Shown piece by piece: positions 33,841 through 44,473 of a DNA stretch of 64,000 nucleotides (the stretch's first letter is position 1; each line of letters opens with the position of its first letter). Under the pieces are notes generated by a model. The model was given only the letters and a program-made list of their open reading frames with translations. It did not search any database and was not told where the DNA came from. Position numbers and translations under genes: made by a program. Source of the stretch: Protopterus annectens (taxonomy: Eukaryota > Chordata > Ceratodontiformes > Protopteridae); contig NC_056743.1 of NCBI RefSeq assembly GCF_019279795.1, positions 930,412,499 through 930,476,498 on the forward strand, read 5' to 3'.

Positions 33841-34653
33841 CTGGGGCCTCCTCTGTCCTGAAAGGGCTGTCTGGGTTGCTGTGATGGAGCAGAGGATCTG
33901 GAGGTAGTAGGTGGTTTAGCCCCTCTCCTGGACCTGGGAGAGGAGGGCTGTGGAGTATGTCTTACAAAGGTGGCTTTAGCGGGGTAGTCCCAATAATACT
34001 TGAATATGAGTGACACCAGCAGGTGCTTAACATCCTGGAGATCTTTGCTTTTTTCTTGTAGATTTTTAAAAAGGTCAACGGATTGTTTTCCAAAAAGCAC
34101 ACTGTGGTCCACAGGGGCATCCAGGATTTTGGCCCTGAAGTCCTCAGGGAGATTCTGGAGTCTTAGCCATGAGTAACTCCTGAGGGCTGAAGCAGATGCT
34201 GCAGACCTGGCGGATGCTTCTGCAGCATCAAAGCTGCGCCAGATGAAATGCCTGGCTACCTGTTGGGCCAGGGAAAGTTTGGATGAGATGTCCGTCTTGC
34301 TGGGACTGTCACGCAAGGAAGCCATCATGAAGGAGGCTTGAGAGACCAAGTCTAATGCATACATGGTCGTGTGGGTCTGATAATTTATGGCTCTGAAAGC
34401 CAAAGTAAAAGTGTACAACTTCCTCCCCATCTTATCCATGTACTTACTGTCTGTCAGTAGGTAGCAGGGAGGCAGATGGCAGCAGTCCAGATTGCTTATC
34501 TGCAGTGGTGGAAATAACAGCAGGGTCCACCAAGGGTGGCTTAGCTAAGAATTTGTGGTCCTCTGGTACTCTATAGAAATGGTCAGGATGCTTAGAGGCC
34601 GGGAGTCAGAGGCCTCAGAAGCTGCACTGAAGGCATCCAAGTAAGCAGACTAA
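33831..34653 (-). pseudogene. DIRS G gag, C-terminal part
   Basis: MDKMGRKLYTFTLAFRAINY and SFDAAEASARSAASASALRS correspond to the core of gag D and F. LPEDFRAKILDAPVDHSVLF is followed by a basic Ser/Arg-rich tail (PSSPRSRRGAKPPTTSRSSA). It continues upstream across the E insertion: the last codons before it, SAYLDAFSAASEASDS, line up with the first codons after E (VEAPSPSAVP). Confidence 0.78.
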
Positions 34654-34870
34654 AGTACAGTTGTGTACACTTACCATAAATGCAGATGTTCGAGTGTATT
34701 CACTGTTGCAGTCATTACAATTGGGTTTATCTGCTTGCAGTAGCACTCAGTCGGGCCTGATTATCAAAGTCTTGGGTCCTGCGTCGGTTGCTGTCTCATC
34801 TTCTGTGATGTCAGGTACTCAGGGGTATAAAGCATGCAGCCGACACCATTACAGCAGTTTTTCTTGCCCC
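34654..34870. repeat. DIRS E left ITR
   Basis: Inverted match to 40179-40359 (TAAAGCATGCAGCCGACACC against GGCGTCGGCTGCATGCTTTA). It includes GGGGTATAAAGC, a TATA box near 34825. Confidence 0.9.
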
Positions 34871-34899
34871 AGATGTCAGGTGCCCCCCTAATGGGAAGC

Positions 34900-34904
<5 letters not shown>

Positions 34905-34982
<78 letters not shown>

Positions 34983-34985
34983 TAC

Positions 34986-35074
<89 letters not shown>
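34905..35074. repeat. (TA)n/(TACA) microsatellite in DIRS E spacer
   Basis: About 170 bases of TA repeats with regular CATATA interruptions, lying between the left ITR and ICR. D, F and L have no such expansion at this place, so it arose within this copy. Tyr-Ile ORFs here are artefacts. Confidence 0.95.
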
Positions 35075-35080
<6 letters not shown>

Positions 35081-35189
35081 CAAGGTTATACCTCCAACAA
35101 AAATGCAAATACACCAAAATGCTTTTAAGCATAGTATAAAGGCGAGTAGAGGTATAGCCAAGTCAGGTGGGCTGGAAGGAGGGTAACTA

Positions 35190-35285
35190 GGACTGCAACA
35201 CTCGAACACATCTACATTTATGGTAAGTGTACACAACTGTACTATGTTCTTCGTGTTTCACTGTTGCAGTCATCACATTTGGGTA
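35190..35285. repeat. DIRS E internal complementary region
   Basis: CATTTATGGTAAGTGTACAC then AACTGTACT|ATGTTCTTCGTG, then CACTGTTGCAGTCATCACAT. The complements of both ends are joined. Confidence 0.85.
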
Positions 35286-35316
35286 GATTCCCAAACCTAA
35301 GGATGGGAGGAGGAAT

Positions 35317-36400
35317 TCAGATAGCATTAGGACCAGCTATAAGGCCCTGCAAGACTGCGGTGGCAAAGCCAGCTCTGGATTTAGAGAAAATTGGTAGATT
35401 GTAATGCTTGGTGAAATTATGTACAGACCCTCCAGGTAGCAGCTTATATGATGTCCCTGGTAGGGACACCTCTGAGAAAGGTGCAGAGGTAGATGCAGCC
35501 CTGGTTGAATGGGGTCTAATCTCCTGTGTGACAGGTTTTCCATGGTGCTTATTGCCAAAATGAATGCAATGGCCTACCCATTTAGAAATGGTTTGCTTTG
35601 AAATAGCCTTCCCCTCTGCAGCAAATGCCACCGGCAGTTGTTCAGATTTACTTGAGGTTTAGTCCTATCCAAGTAAAATCTAAGTCGTCTGTGCACATCT
35701 AAGGAGTGCAGTATCCATTCCCTTTTGTTCTGTGGATTAGAAAAGAAGGTTGGCAAATGAATGGACTGATTAAGAGCCACACTGGATACCACCTTGGGCA
35801 TGAAGGAGGGATTGATCCTGAGGGACACCCTGTCCGCATGAAAGATGATGAAAGGCTCCACTGTCATAAGGGCCTGTAATTCAGATACCCTTCTTGCTGA
35901 AGTGATTGCTAAAAGGAAGGCTGTTTTCCAAGAAAGGAATTTTAACTCTGCACGTGTAAGCTGGCTCAAAAGGAGGAAGAGTGAGTTTTTCCAATACAAA
36001 GTTAAGGGCCCACGCTGGAGTTGGGACTCTCCTGGGTGGTCTTAAGATTTTTGCTCCTCTGAGGAACTGCTTGAGCAGTGGATGAGAGAAGAGGGGTGGT
36101 TCTGTGTTGTAATGAGCTGAAATGGCCGAGGCATGAATTTTGATGAAGGAAAAAGAAAGGCCTTTGTGAAGCATCTCAGTTAAGTATTGAAGAATCTGAG
36201 GTAAATTGGGCGCTGCTGTGCCCATCCCTTGAGTTGGTTTCCAGGCACAGAATCTTTTCCATTTTTCAGCATAAGATTTTCTAGTATTAGGCCTCCTTGC
36301 CTCCAAAATGAAATCCAACTCTTGTTTACTGAGGGATGGTAATGAAGAGCTTAGGTAATTAGCCAGGCTGCCAGGTTCAGGGGTTGAAGCTGGGGGTGCA
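35317..36400 (-). pseudogene. DIRS E tyrosine recombinase
   Basis: From 36400: LEARRPNTRKSYAEKWKRFC, FSFIKIHASAISAHYNTEPP, ITSARRVSELQALM (Arg I; frame change near 35890), DRVSLRINPSFMPKVV, SKQTISKWVGHCIHFG, RPHSTRAASTSA (His-x-x-Arg), VHNFTKHYNLPIFS (Tyr). The catalytic set is present but spread over three frames. Confidence 0.86.
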
Positions 36401-38160
36401 GAATCTGGCTCTCCTGTTGAGACAGCAGGGTAGGGGTCTGAGGCAGGTGTCATGGAGCCAGCAATGACAAACTGCGCAAGAGGGGGTACCAGTGTTGGCG
36501 TGGCCAGTCTGGTGCAATCAGTATCGTCCTTGGTTTGTCCTGTTTGATCTTTAGCAGTACTTTGGAGAGGAGAGGCAGAGGAGGAAAGGCATAAACTGAT
36601 AGAATTTTCCAACTGAAGGACACAGCATCCACTTTCCAAGATTGTTTGTGGAGAGTCCTTGTGCAGAATTTGTCCAATTGGTCATTCTGGAGGGAGGCAA
36701 ACAGGTCTATATCTGGGCTCCCTCATTTGTTTATCAACATGTTGAAAGTCTTTGGTTCCAGTTTCCACTCGTGTGGGTCCATGAGATTTCTGCTTAGTTC
36801 ATCTACCAGCTTATTTAGTTTTCCTGGCAGGAATTGAGCCTGTAGATGCACTTAGTAGCTCAAGGCTGTGTTCCACAGAGCCTTGGCTAGTCCGCATAGG
36901 GGGTAAAAATTGGTACCCCCCTGCTTGTTTATGTACCACATAACAGTGGTGTTGTCCATCTTTACCAATAATTGCCCTGGAAGAATGTGGTCCTTGAAGG
37001 CTGTCAGAGCATTCTGTACAGCTACCATATTTTTGATCGATATGTAGGTGCATTTGACTTGGGTTCCATTTGCCCTGAATGCACTTCCCTGCCAGGTGAG
37101 CCCCCCATGCATAGCCTGATGCATCTGTTGTTAGGGTTTGGGCAGCAAAGGGTAGGGTGAATGGTAGTCCCTTGTTTTGGTGGCAGGCCACTGCCCACCA
37201 AAGGAACTCTAACCACAGGCAAGGTATGATAGGAATCATTGCTTCTAAATCCTGAGAATGTTGACACAATAGGCCTTTTAGATACCATTGTAGTTTCCTC
37301 ATATGCAGTCTTGCATATGGAATTAGTAGAATGCAGAAGGCCATGAACCCCAAGGCTTGCAGTATTTTCCTTGGAGATAAGCAGGGTTTTTGTGGCCATT
37401 AGTTTAAAGTAAGTTGTCAAATGAATTTGTTTCTCTGGCGTGAGGAAAGCCATCTGGGAATTTGTGTTCAAGCTTGCTCCCAGGAATATAATTTGTTGAC
37501 AAGGTACCAGATGTGATTTCTTTTCGTTTATGGTGTACCCCAGACAAGTTAGCACCTGTTGTACAAATGCCAGATGATTCAAAAGTATGTCCTGGCTTTC
37601 TGCCTAAATTAGACAATCATCCAGGTATGGGTATACTTGAATATTTCTTTGCCTGCAAAATGCAATGACTGGAGCTAGGCACTTTGTGAATACCCTGGGC
37701 ACAGTAGATAAGCCAAAGGGCAGTGCAGAGAACTGATGGTGCATGTAGCCTGCTTTGAAGAGTAGGTATCTTCTGCAAGATTCCCTGATTGGGATGTGCA
37801 GGTAGGCTTCCTTTAAATCCAGTGTTGCCAACCAGGCATATTTGTCTAACATAGGAAGTAACTGGTGAAAAGTGAGCATCTTAAATTTTGGAATCACCAA
37901 AAAGGTGTTTAAGATGGAAAGGTCCAGGATAGGACACTAGGAGTTGTTTTCTGGGTACCAGGAAAATTCTTGAGTAGAAACCTTGTCCCTTTTCCTCTTC
38001 TGGTACAGTTTGAATAGCCTTTATGCTCAAGAGAGAGAGTACTTGCTTTTGAGCCTCTGCCTACTGATTTGGGGGTAGATCTGGCCAACTGTTTGGGGTT
38101 CATAACACATGGAAGTGAAATCTGTATAATTTAAAACCCATTTGTCCTGGGTAACAAGTT
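36400..38160 (-). pseudogene. DIRS E reverse transcriptase-RNase H-MT region
   Basis: RT (37900-37604): WLATLDLKEAYLHIPIRESC (motif A), HHQFSALPFGLSTVPRVFTK, VYPYLDDCLI (active-site Asp-Asp), all intact. RNase H: TDASGYAWGAHLAGKCIQG, KMDNTTVMWYINKQGG; the connection domain shows KLQWYLKGLLCQHSQ. MT-like: VYAFPPLPLLSKVLL and ILIAPDWPRQHWYPLL at 36677-36450. Stops occur between RT and RNase H. Confidence 0.86.
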
Positions 38161-40060
38161 CCCAGTTTTTTGCCTGCAGAGCAATCTTTCCCCCTAAAGG
38201 AGCAGTCAGTTGAGAAGTGCTTGGAAGTTTTAAAGTTAAGTCATTGAGACAGTTTACCATAGGGGGGAGTCTTACTACTCCCTGATTTGGAAGTGGGAGC
38301 CCCCTACTGCTTAGTCCTGTGCATACCTTGGGACTGAAGCCTGGGTGTTCTGCTAGTTCTGGGTTTGGATGGAGAAGGCCTAGAAGACGCAGGAAAAGAC
38401 CAATTCCTAGAGGGCCAATGCCTACTAAATCTTGGAGGCTGTACTTGTAGGAAATATTTAACAGTTTACATAGATTTAGCTTTTTCCTCCATCTTTTTAA
38501 GTACTTCCTCTGCTTTGTTGCCAAACAGGCGGTCTTGGTTTAAGGGAGCATCCAGCAAATTAGCTTTAACATGATCTGGCAAAGATTGCTCTTTAAGCCA
38601 AGCATGCCTTCTAAGTACAGACCTGTGACAGCAGCCCTGCAAGATACCTCTAGCGAATCAAAATCACATTGCAAAGCATGCTTTCCAACCTTTTCAGCAG
38701 AATGCATTAAATCCTGTAAATCCTTATTTTCAGCACAGTCAGGAATCAACATCATTTTCTGTTTAAGCAATTCAATAATATGCTGCTGATACTTTAACAT
38801 ATGAAACTGGCAGTTTAAGGCAATAATGGCCAAAGTTGCAGAAGTGTATACCTTCTTACCCCATCTATCCAGCGCCTTGGAGTCTCTATCAGATGGGGTA
38901 GCATTTTTGGCAGTAGTAGCCTTAATGCCCTTGGGTCCCTGTGAAATGGTCTCAGGATCCGCAGTTGGATTTTTAAAAAGGAACTTGTGAGAGTCAGGAA
39001 CCCTGTAATATCTGTCAGGTTTTCTGGTAGCAGGAGGTAGAGAGTCAGGGGCCAAGCTAGATTCCGAAAAGGCATCATCAACAATGTCTAGTACAGGAGG
39101 GATAGCTAAAGGCCTGTGTTGGGGCAGGAGTAAAAAATCCCTAAGCCTCTTTTTAGAATTAGAGTAATCCTGACTTTCCCACCGAAAGTGCTCTCCAAGA
39201 GTATGCAGGGTTTCGCCAAAACAGAAATCCTCTGGGGGGGAAGCAGAGGGAATAGAGTCCTCTGCATCAGAATCCTCATAGGTAGATAAAGGTAAATCCT
39301 GGTCATCAGAGGAGACAGAAATTTCACAATCCTGGTCGGAAGTATCATAAGCAAATTCAGTCCTAGGTCTCTTAGAGGGGAAGGTTGGCTTCCCCTGATT
39401 AAAGTAATAAGGTTGTCAGCCATTCTTATTTGTTTTTTAGGCATAGAGGCCTGACCATGTGGTCTGGTGTCAGTTTTCTAGGCATGGTTTGAGTTTTAGG
39501 CCTTGAAGAAGAAGATGGCGTCAGCTTAATATGCAAGTCAGTAGGCCTGAATACACCCTTAGAAGCCGGCCTGCACAGCAGCTTCGGACCCATCCAAGGT
39601 AGAGACATCCACAGGTTCCACAGTTGAAGCATCTCGCGGCATACTCCGAATGGGTCTCAGTAGAGGCCTGTGAATCTGAAGTAGCAGGTATCAGGGGCTG
39701 CGAAAGCACCTCACTGAGTACCAGTGAACTGTCGACTGGCTTAGGAGAAGATTCGTCAGCAGGTTTGGACCTAGGTGGCCTGTCTCTTTCTTTATCTTTG
39801 TGTTTTTTCTGAATGTTGGCAGTTGGATGGCTTACCGAAGACATATCTGGATAATCGAACCGAGTACCAAAATATTTAGATGCGTAAATATACAGACGAC
39901 GAATAGTTCATTGCTTAAATAAGGCACAAAACTGACAGCGAGGTATGTCGTGGTCAGGGCCTAGGCAAGGGATACAGTACGAATGAAAATCTTTGTGAGG
40001 TATTTGCTTTCCACAAGAAATACAGTTATTGACTTTTACTGACCGGTTCAGAGCAAGAAA
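38160..40060 (-). pseudogene. DIRS E gag
   Basis: Zinc ribbon 40060-39930: NCISCGKQIPHKDFHSYC, IPCLGPDHDIPRCQFCALF. Then a Lys/Asp-rich segment (KKHKDKERDRPPRSKPADE), the conserved DRYYRVPDSHKFL (about 38990), the core ALDRWGKKVYTSATLA, SLEVSCRAAVTG, and the tail QNLVGIGPLGIG region in shifted frames. Four or more frame breaks. Confidence 0.8.
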
Positions 40061-40178
40061 AAGTTTCCCCAATGGGGTACTTAGCTTTAGTTGAAGACTT
40101 TGATTCTGAAACTCAAACGAAAATTTCAGGAGTCGGCCGACCGGCACTTGTGAACTGCTTCTACTTCGTGCACCGCAC

Positions 40179-40359
40179 AGCAAGAAAGAATGATGTAATG
40201 GCGTCGGCTGCATGCTTTATACCCCTGACTACCCGACATCATGGAAGATAAGACAGCAACCGACGCAGGACCCAAGACTTTGATAATCAGACCGAATGAG
40301 GGCTACTGCAAGCAGATAACCCAAATGTTATGACTGTAACAGTGAAACATGAAGAACAT
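40179..40359. repeat. DIRS E right ITR (5' end)
   Basis: Inverted copy of the left ITR; the minus-strand TATA lies at about 40213 (CTTTATACCCC). Ends GAAGAACAT. G gag resumes with CAGGGGGAACT. Confidence 0.9.
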
Positions 40360-40884
40360 CAGGGGGAACTGCCGAAGGGGAGGGTGCCTCCACTTGCAGC
40401 ATTTCAAAGTACATTTGTTGGGTGTCTGTCATTTGGGAAGTATCCCATTTAAAGTAGTCCATCTTGGTGATGGTCTCACCAAATCTAATGTCCTTAGGGG
40501 GAAGAGTCCCCCTCCACAGATTCCTCATCCAGAGAGTAATATTCCTGGGGGGGGGGGGAGGCAATCTGGGAAACAAGAAATGGACTCCTCTGATGATGAG
40601 AAAGAAGAGTCATGTTCTTCTTCCCTGACCTGAGGGGTCATGGATGGGAGGGAATAAGCAGAGACAGGCCTAGGGCTCAGAAGAGGCAGGGTGGAGGTGG
40701 CGGAGGCTGAAGGCCTGCATGAAAGAATAAGTGAAGGCCTGCCAATCCGGTGTAACTTCTGAAGTGGAGGTATGTTTAGTTTTATGCTTCTTTTTGGCCA
40801 GAGAGGCTGTAGAGAGAGGTCTGGTGTCAGGTCTGGAAATCAGCACATCCAAGGTCTGGATCCCTGCCAGAGGTACCACTGAAA
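40360..40884 (-). pseudogene. DIRS G gag, middle part between E and F
   Basis: Minus-strand IRFGETITKMDYFKWDTSQM, QQMYFEMLQVEAPSPSAVP and, nearer F, FSVVPLAGIQTLDVLISRPD correspond to the SFGE..., PLAIPPV and central regions of gag F. A run of ten G at 40549-40558 encodes poly-Pro in one frame. Sandwiched exactly between E and F. Confidence 0.75.
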
Positions 40885-41112
40885 AGTACAGTTTTGTACC
40901 TACCATAAATGTAGATGTCTGATAGATATGCATGTCTGATAGATATGCAACTGCAGTCATAACATATGGGTTGTCCTGCCTCAGGCAGCCCTCGGTCGGC
41001 CGAATTCCAAAGTCTGGGTCCGGCGTCGGCTGGTGTCGCCTCCTCTCCGACGTCACCACGGCTGGAGTATAAAGGCATCGGCCGACGCCATCTTCTTCAG
41101 TGTTTCTTGCCC
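40885..41112. repeat. DIRS F left ITR, with a 17-base tandem duplication
   Basis: Carries ATGTCTGATAGATATGC twice in a row (40915-40931 and 40932-40948). The ICR copy of the same terminus (GCATATCTATCGGACATC at about 41292) has it once. A TATAAA box is at 41068-41073. Confidence 0.92.
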
Positions 41113-41284
41113 CAGATGCCAGGTGCCCTCCTAGGAAGGCTAAATTTGGTAAATGGATAAAAATAATCCCAAACATGCACAACAGTAACAAACAGATACA
41201 CCATAGGAATACCCCAAGCTAATGGGAAAAGGGGTAGGGACCCAAAAAGAAGGATACAGAGGGGTAGGAGGGAGGGAAAATCCG

Positions 41285-41385
41285 ACTGCAGTTGCATATC
41301 TATCGGACATCTACATTTATGGTAGGTACAAAACTGTACTATGTCCTTCAAGAATGCAACTGCAGTCATAACATATGGGTTGAAT
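41285..41385. repeat. DIRS F internal complementary region
   Basis: Left-end complement (CATTTATGGTAGGTACAAAA, then CTGTACT) joined to right-end complement (ATGTCCTTCAAGAATGCAAC), then TGCAGTCATAACATATGGGTT shared with the ITR. It defines the ends of F precisely. Confidence 0.9.
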
Positions 41386-41413
41386 ACCATAGCCGAGCTG
41401 GGGGTGGATGGAA

Positions 41414-44400
41414 CTAAGAAAAGGATGGTGTAGCTAAAATCCCCTGCAGGACTGCCGAAGCAAAGCCTGCTTGGGATCTGGAATATAAGGGCAGGTTGTA
41501 GTGCTTGGTAAATGTATGCACGGAGCTCCATGTAGCAGCCTCTAAAATGTCCTTTGTTGCCACTCCTCTTAGGAAAGCTGTGGAAGTGGCCATAGCTCTA
41601 GTGGAATGTGGCCTAATATTGGCTGGCACACCTTTTCCATGGAAAGAATAGCAGAACCTGATGCAATGTCCAATCCATTTTGAAATTGTTTGTTTGGAGA
41701 TTGCTTTTCCTTGCACTCCAGCAGCATAGGCTACAAACAGTTGGTCAGATTTTCTGGTGGCCTTAGTTCTGTCCAAGTAGTAACGTAGTTGTCTGTGTAT
41801 GTCCAAAGTATGCAGTAGCTTTTCCCCCCTATTTTGAGGATTGGGGAAGAATGCAGGCAGGTGAATAGCTTGATTTAGAGACACCCTGGAAATAACTTTG
41901 GGCATGAATGTAGGATTGGTTCTTAGAGAAACTCTGTCTTGATGAAAAATGAGGAAGGGGGGCACTGCCATGAGTGTCTGTATCTCCGAAACTCTTCTTG
42001 CAGATGTGACTGCCAATAAGAAGGCTGTCTTCCATGAAAGAAATTGCATTTCTGAACTTGCTGCTGGCTCAAATGGAGGAAGAGTTAATTTTTCCAACAC
42101 ATAATTGAGGTCCCATGCAGGTACTGGCTGTTTTCTGGGAGGTTTGATATTCTTTATTCCTCTTAGAAACTGTCTTAGCAATGGATGAGAAAACACTGGA
42201 GGGTCACAGTTGTATTTTGCTGAGATTGCTGAGGCATGAATCTTTATTGAAGAGTATGAAAGTCCAGCATGAAGTAGTTTTGCCAAGTATTCTAAAATCT
42301 GAGGTATACTCGGTAATGCCATGTCCTGACCCCTGTTGGCATTCCAGATGCTGAATCTCTTCCATTTGGCTGAATATGTTTTTCTTGTGGAAGGTCTGCG
42401 TGGTTCCAGCAGGATTTCTTGAACCAATTTTGATAGAGAGTTAGGTGTAGAAATCATGTTAGCCTCCAGGCTGTCAGATGCAATGATTTCAGGTCTTGAT
42501 GTACAGTCCTGTAATTGTGTTGTGTTAGGAGCAGGGGCCATAGGGTCAGAGGCCATGATTTGGTCCGAGTTATGGTCAATAGCAATGGGTACCAGTGCTG
42601 CCTTGGCCAGTCTGGAGCTATCAAAATACCTGTTGGTTGTTCTGCTTTGATCTTCAATATCACCTTGGTCAGCAGAGGCAGAGGAGGGAATGCATAAATT
42701 TTTAGAGAATTCCAGCTGAAGGAGAGAGCATCCGTCTTCCAGGCTAGAGGATGGCGAGTCCTTGTGCAGAACTTTTTCAGATGATGATTTAAGTGGGAGG
42801 CGAAAAGATCTACATCCGGTCTTCCCCATGTCTTTGTCAGTTGAGAGAAAATGTGAGGATGCAGCATCCATTCGTGTGGATCCATGAAATTTCTGCTCAG
42901 GTTGTCCACCAGTACATTGTCCTTTCCTGGTACAAACTGGGATTGTAAATGTATCTTCAGGCTCAGGGATTTTTCCCAGAGAAGCATTGTTAATCTGCAG
43001 AGGGGATAAGAATGAGTGCCTCCCTGCTTGTTTATGTACCACATGACAGTGGTGTTGTCTGTCCTTATCAGTAAATGCCCTTGTTGTAGTGATTTTTCGA
43101 AAGTCTCGATTGCATGTATCACTGTCTAGATTTCCTTTTGGTTTATGTGCAGATGTCTTTCCTTTGGGGTCCATTGCCCTTGAATGCATCTGTCCTCCAT
43201 GTGCGCCCCCCATCCATGGTCTGAGGCGTCTGTTGTAATCATTTGGCCTGCTTGAGGTCTGTTGAAAGACATGCCTTTGTTTTGCTGACTGGCTTGAGCC
43301 CACCATAAAAATTCTTTTTGCAGACATGGAATAAGTGGGATTATGTCCTCTAGGCTTTGGCTGTGTTGAGACCATAAGTTTTTTTAAATACCATTGCAGC
43401 TTTCTCATATGAAGTCTTGCCAAAGGTATCAGAAGGATGCAAGATGCCATGAACCCCAGGGCCTGTAGGAGTTTCCTTGCAGTCAGCTGGGAGAGTTTTG
43501 CTAGGCCTTTGAAGTACTCTGGTAAATGCTGCTGTTTTTCCTCTGTGAGGTAGGCCATTTGGTTTTCTGTGTCCAGTTTGGCTCCTAAGAAAATAATCTG
43601 TTGGGATGGCAGTAGTTTTGACTTCTGAATGTTGACCGTGTATCCCAAGGCCTGCAGTAGATGCATGACATAGTCCAGATTTTCTTTTAAGGTTTGTTTG
43701 TTGTCTGCTTGTATGAGGCAGTCGTCCAAGTAGGGGTATATCTGAATCCCCTGCAGTCTGCAGTGTGCCACTACTGATGCCAGGCATTTCGTGAACACTC
43801 TGGGCGCAGTAGATAAGCCAAACGGCAATGCTGAGAATTGATAATGCTCTGTCCCTGCAATAAATCTGAGGTATCTTCTGCAGCTTTGTCTGATTGGGAC
43901 ATGCAAGTATGTCTCCTTGAGGTCCAGAGTGACCAGCCAAGACCCCTTGCCCAGCATGGGAAGGAGTTGCTGCAACGTCAGCATTTTGAACTTTGGCACT
44001 ATGAGAAAAGTGTTTAGAGATGACAAGTCCAGTATGGGTCTCCATTTGTTTTCTTTTCTTGGAACAAGGAACAGCCTTGAATAAAATCCCTGGCCTTGCT
44101 CCTGAGGAGGAACCCTTTCTATTGCTTTTATACTTAACAGCTTGGAAACTTGAGAGAGTGCCTCTACCCTTTGATGATGTGGCAGGTTTGGCATGCCTTG
44201 TCTTCTTGGTAATGTGTGGAGGTGGAATCTGTAACCTTTGTCTATCAAATCCAGAATCCAGTTGTCCTTGGTTAAGATATGCCAGTTTTGTGAGAATAAG
44301 GATAATTTTCCGCCCAAGGGTGCTTCTCTTTGAACCTTTGTTGGCGGAATGAAAATCAAGTCATTGCGATTGTCCTTGTGGTGCAGCTGAACTATCTGTA

Positions 44401-44473
44401 CCACTTCTTTGATTTGGAGGTTGCCATTGGCGTCCCCTGTAAGATCCTCGGTATTGCCCTCTACCTCTGGCAA
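41414..44473 (-). CDS. DIRS F reverse transcriptase and tyrosine recombinase in one open frame (1019 codons)
   Basis: Residues about 50-390 are RT: WRPILDLSSLNTFLIVPKFK, WLVTLDLKETYLHVPIRQSC (motif A), FSALPFGLSTAPRVFTKCLA, IYPYLDDCLIQAD (active-site Asp-Asp), then the connection helix ARLHMRKLQWYLKK. From there the frame leaves the true RNase H sequence at a run of seven T (43379-43385) and reads a meaningless shadow for about 300 residues. It then becomes the recombinase: PRRPSTRKTYSAKWKRF, LAVTSARRVSEIQTLM (Arg), RPHSTRAMATST (His-x-x-Arg), SVHTFTKHYNLPLYS (Tyr). The fusion is probably an accident of a one-base change; RT and recombinase normally lie in separate, overlapping frames. Confidence 0.88.
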   Translation of the reverse strand: MPEVEGNTEDLTGDANGNLQIKEVVQIVQLHHKDNRNDLIFIPPTKVQREAPLGGKLSLFSQNWHILTKDNWILDLIDKGYRFHLHTLPRRQGMPNLPHHQRVEALSQVSKLLSIKAIERVPPQEQGQGFYSRLFLVPRKENKWRPILDLSSLNTFLIVPKFKMLTLQQLLPMLGKGSWLVTLDLKETYLHVPIRQSCRRYLRFIAGTEHYQFSALPFGLSTAPRVFTKCLASVVAHCRLQGIQIYPYLDDCLIQADNKQTLKENLDYVMHLLQALGYTVNIQKSKLLPSQQIIFLGAKLDTENQMAYLTEEKQQHLPEYFKGLAKLSQLTARKLLQALGFMASCILLIPLARLHMRKLQWYLKKLMVSTQPKPRGHNPTYSMSAKRIFMVGSSQSAKQRHVFQQTSSRPNDYNRRLRPWMGGAHGGQMHSRAMDPKGKTSAHKPKGNLDSDTCNRDFRKITTTRAFTDKDRQHHCHVVHKQAGRHSFLSPLQINNASLGKIPEPEDTFTIPVCTRKGQCTGGQPEQKFHGSTRMDAASSHFLSTDKDMGKTGCRSFRLPLKSSSEKVLHKDSPSSSLEDGCSLLQLEFSKNLCIPSSASADQGDIEDQSRTTNRYFDSSRLAKAALVPIAIDHNSDQIMASDPMAPAPNTTQLQDCTSRPEIIASDSLEANMISTPNSLSKLVQEILLEPRRPSTRKTYSAKWKRFSIWNANRGQDMALPSIPQILEYLAKLLHAGLSYSSIKIHASAISAKYNCDPPVFSHPLLRQFLRGIKNIKPPRKQPVPAWDLNYVLEKLTLPPFEPAASSEMQFLSWKTAFLLAVTSARRVSEIQTLMAVPPFLIFHQDRVSLRTNPTFMPKVISRVSLNQAIHLPAFFPNPQNRGEKLLHTLDIHRQLRYYLDRTKATRKSDQLFVAYAAGVQGKAISKQTISKWIGHCIRFCYSFHGKGVPANIRPHSTRAMATSTAFLRGVATKDILEAATWSSVHTFTKHYNLPLYSRSQAGFASAVLQGILATPSFS
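42454..43375 (-). pseudogene. DIRS F RNase H and methyltransferase-like domains (overlapping frame)
   Basis: In the frame one base away from the RT/YR frame. RNase H: TTDASDHGWGAHMEDRCIQG, then NQKEI and a TAG (43126-43128), then RTDNTTVMWYINKQGG and VLVDNLSRNFMDPHEWM; Asp, Glu, Asp and Asp are all visible. The MT-like domain of DIRS elements follows: WGRPDVDLFASHLNHHLKK, IYAFPPLPLLTKVILKI, ILIAPDWPRQHWYPLL. Only the single stop and the frameshift at 43379 separate it from a continuous RT-RNase H-MT protein. Confidence 0.85.

Larger units (their letters stand above)
34654..40359 (-). mobile_element. DIRS copy E (complete, decayed) inside G
   Basis: 5,706 bases, left end AGTACAGTTGTGTACAC, right end ...GAAGAACAT. 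ICR at 35190-35285: ACAACTGTACT|ATGTTCTTCG. Flanks are GACTAA on the left and CAGGGG on the right, both in gag of G. The order is as in D. Its spacer has been enlarged by a TA microsatellite. Confidence 0.92.

Noticed and set aside
41414-44473. A single long host-like protein of 1019 residues
   Set aside because: It is DIRS RT and recombinase joined through an out-of-frame stretch; the ICR and ITRs place it inside mobile element F.
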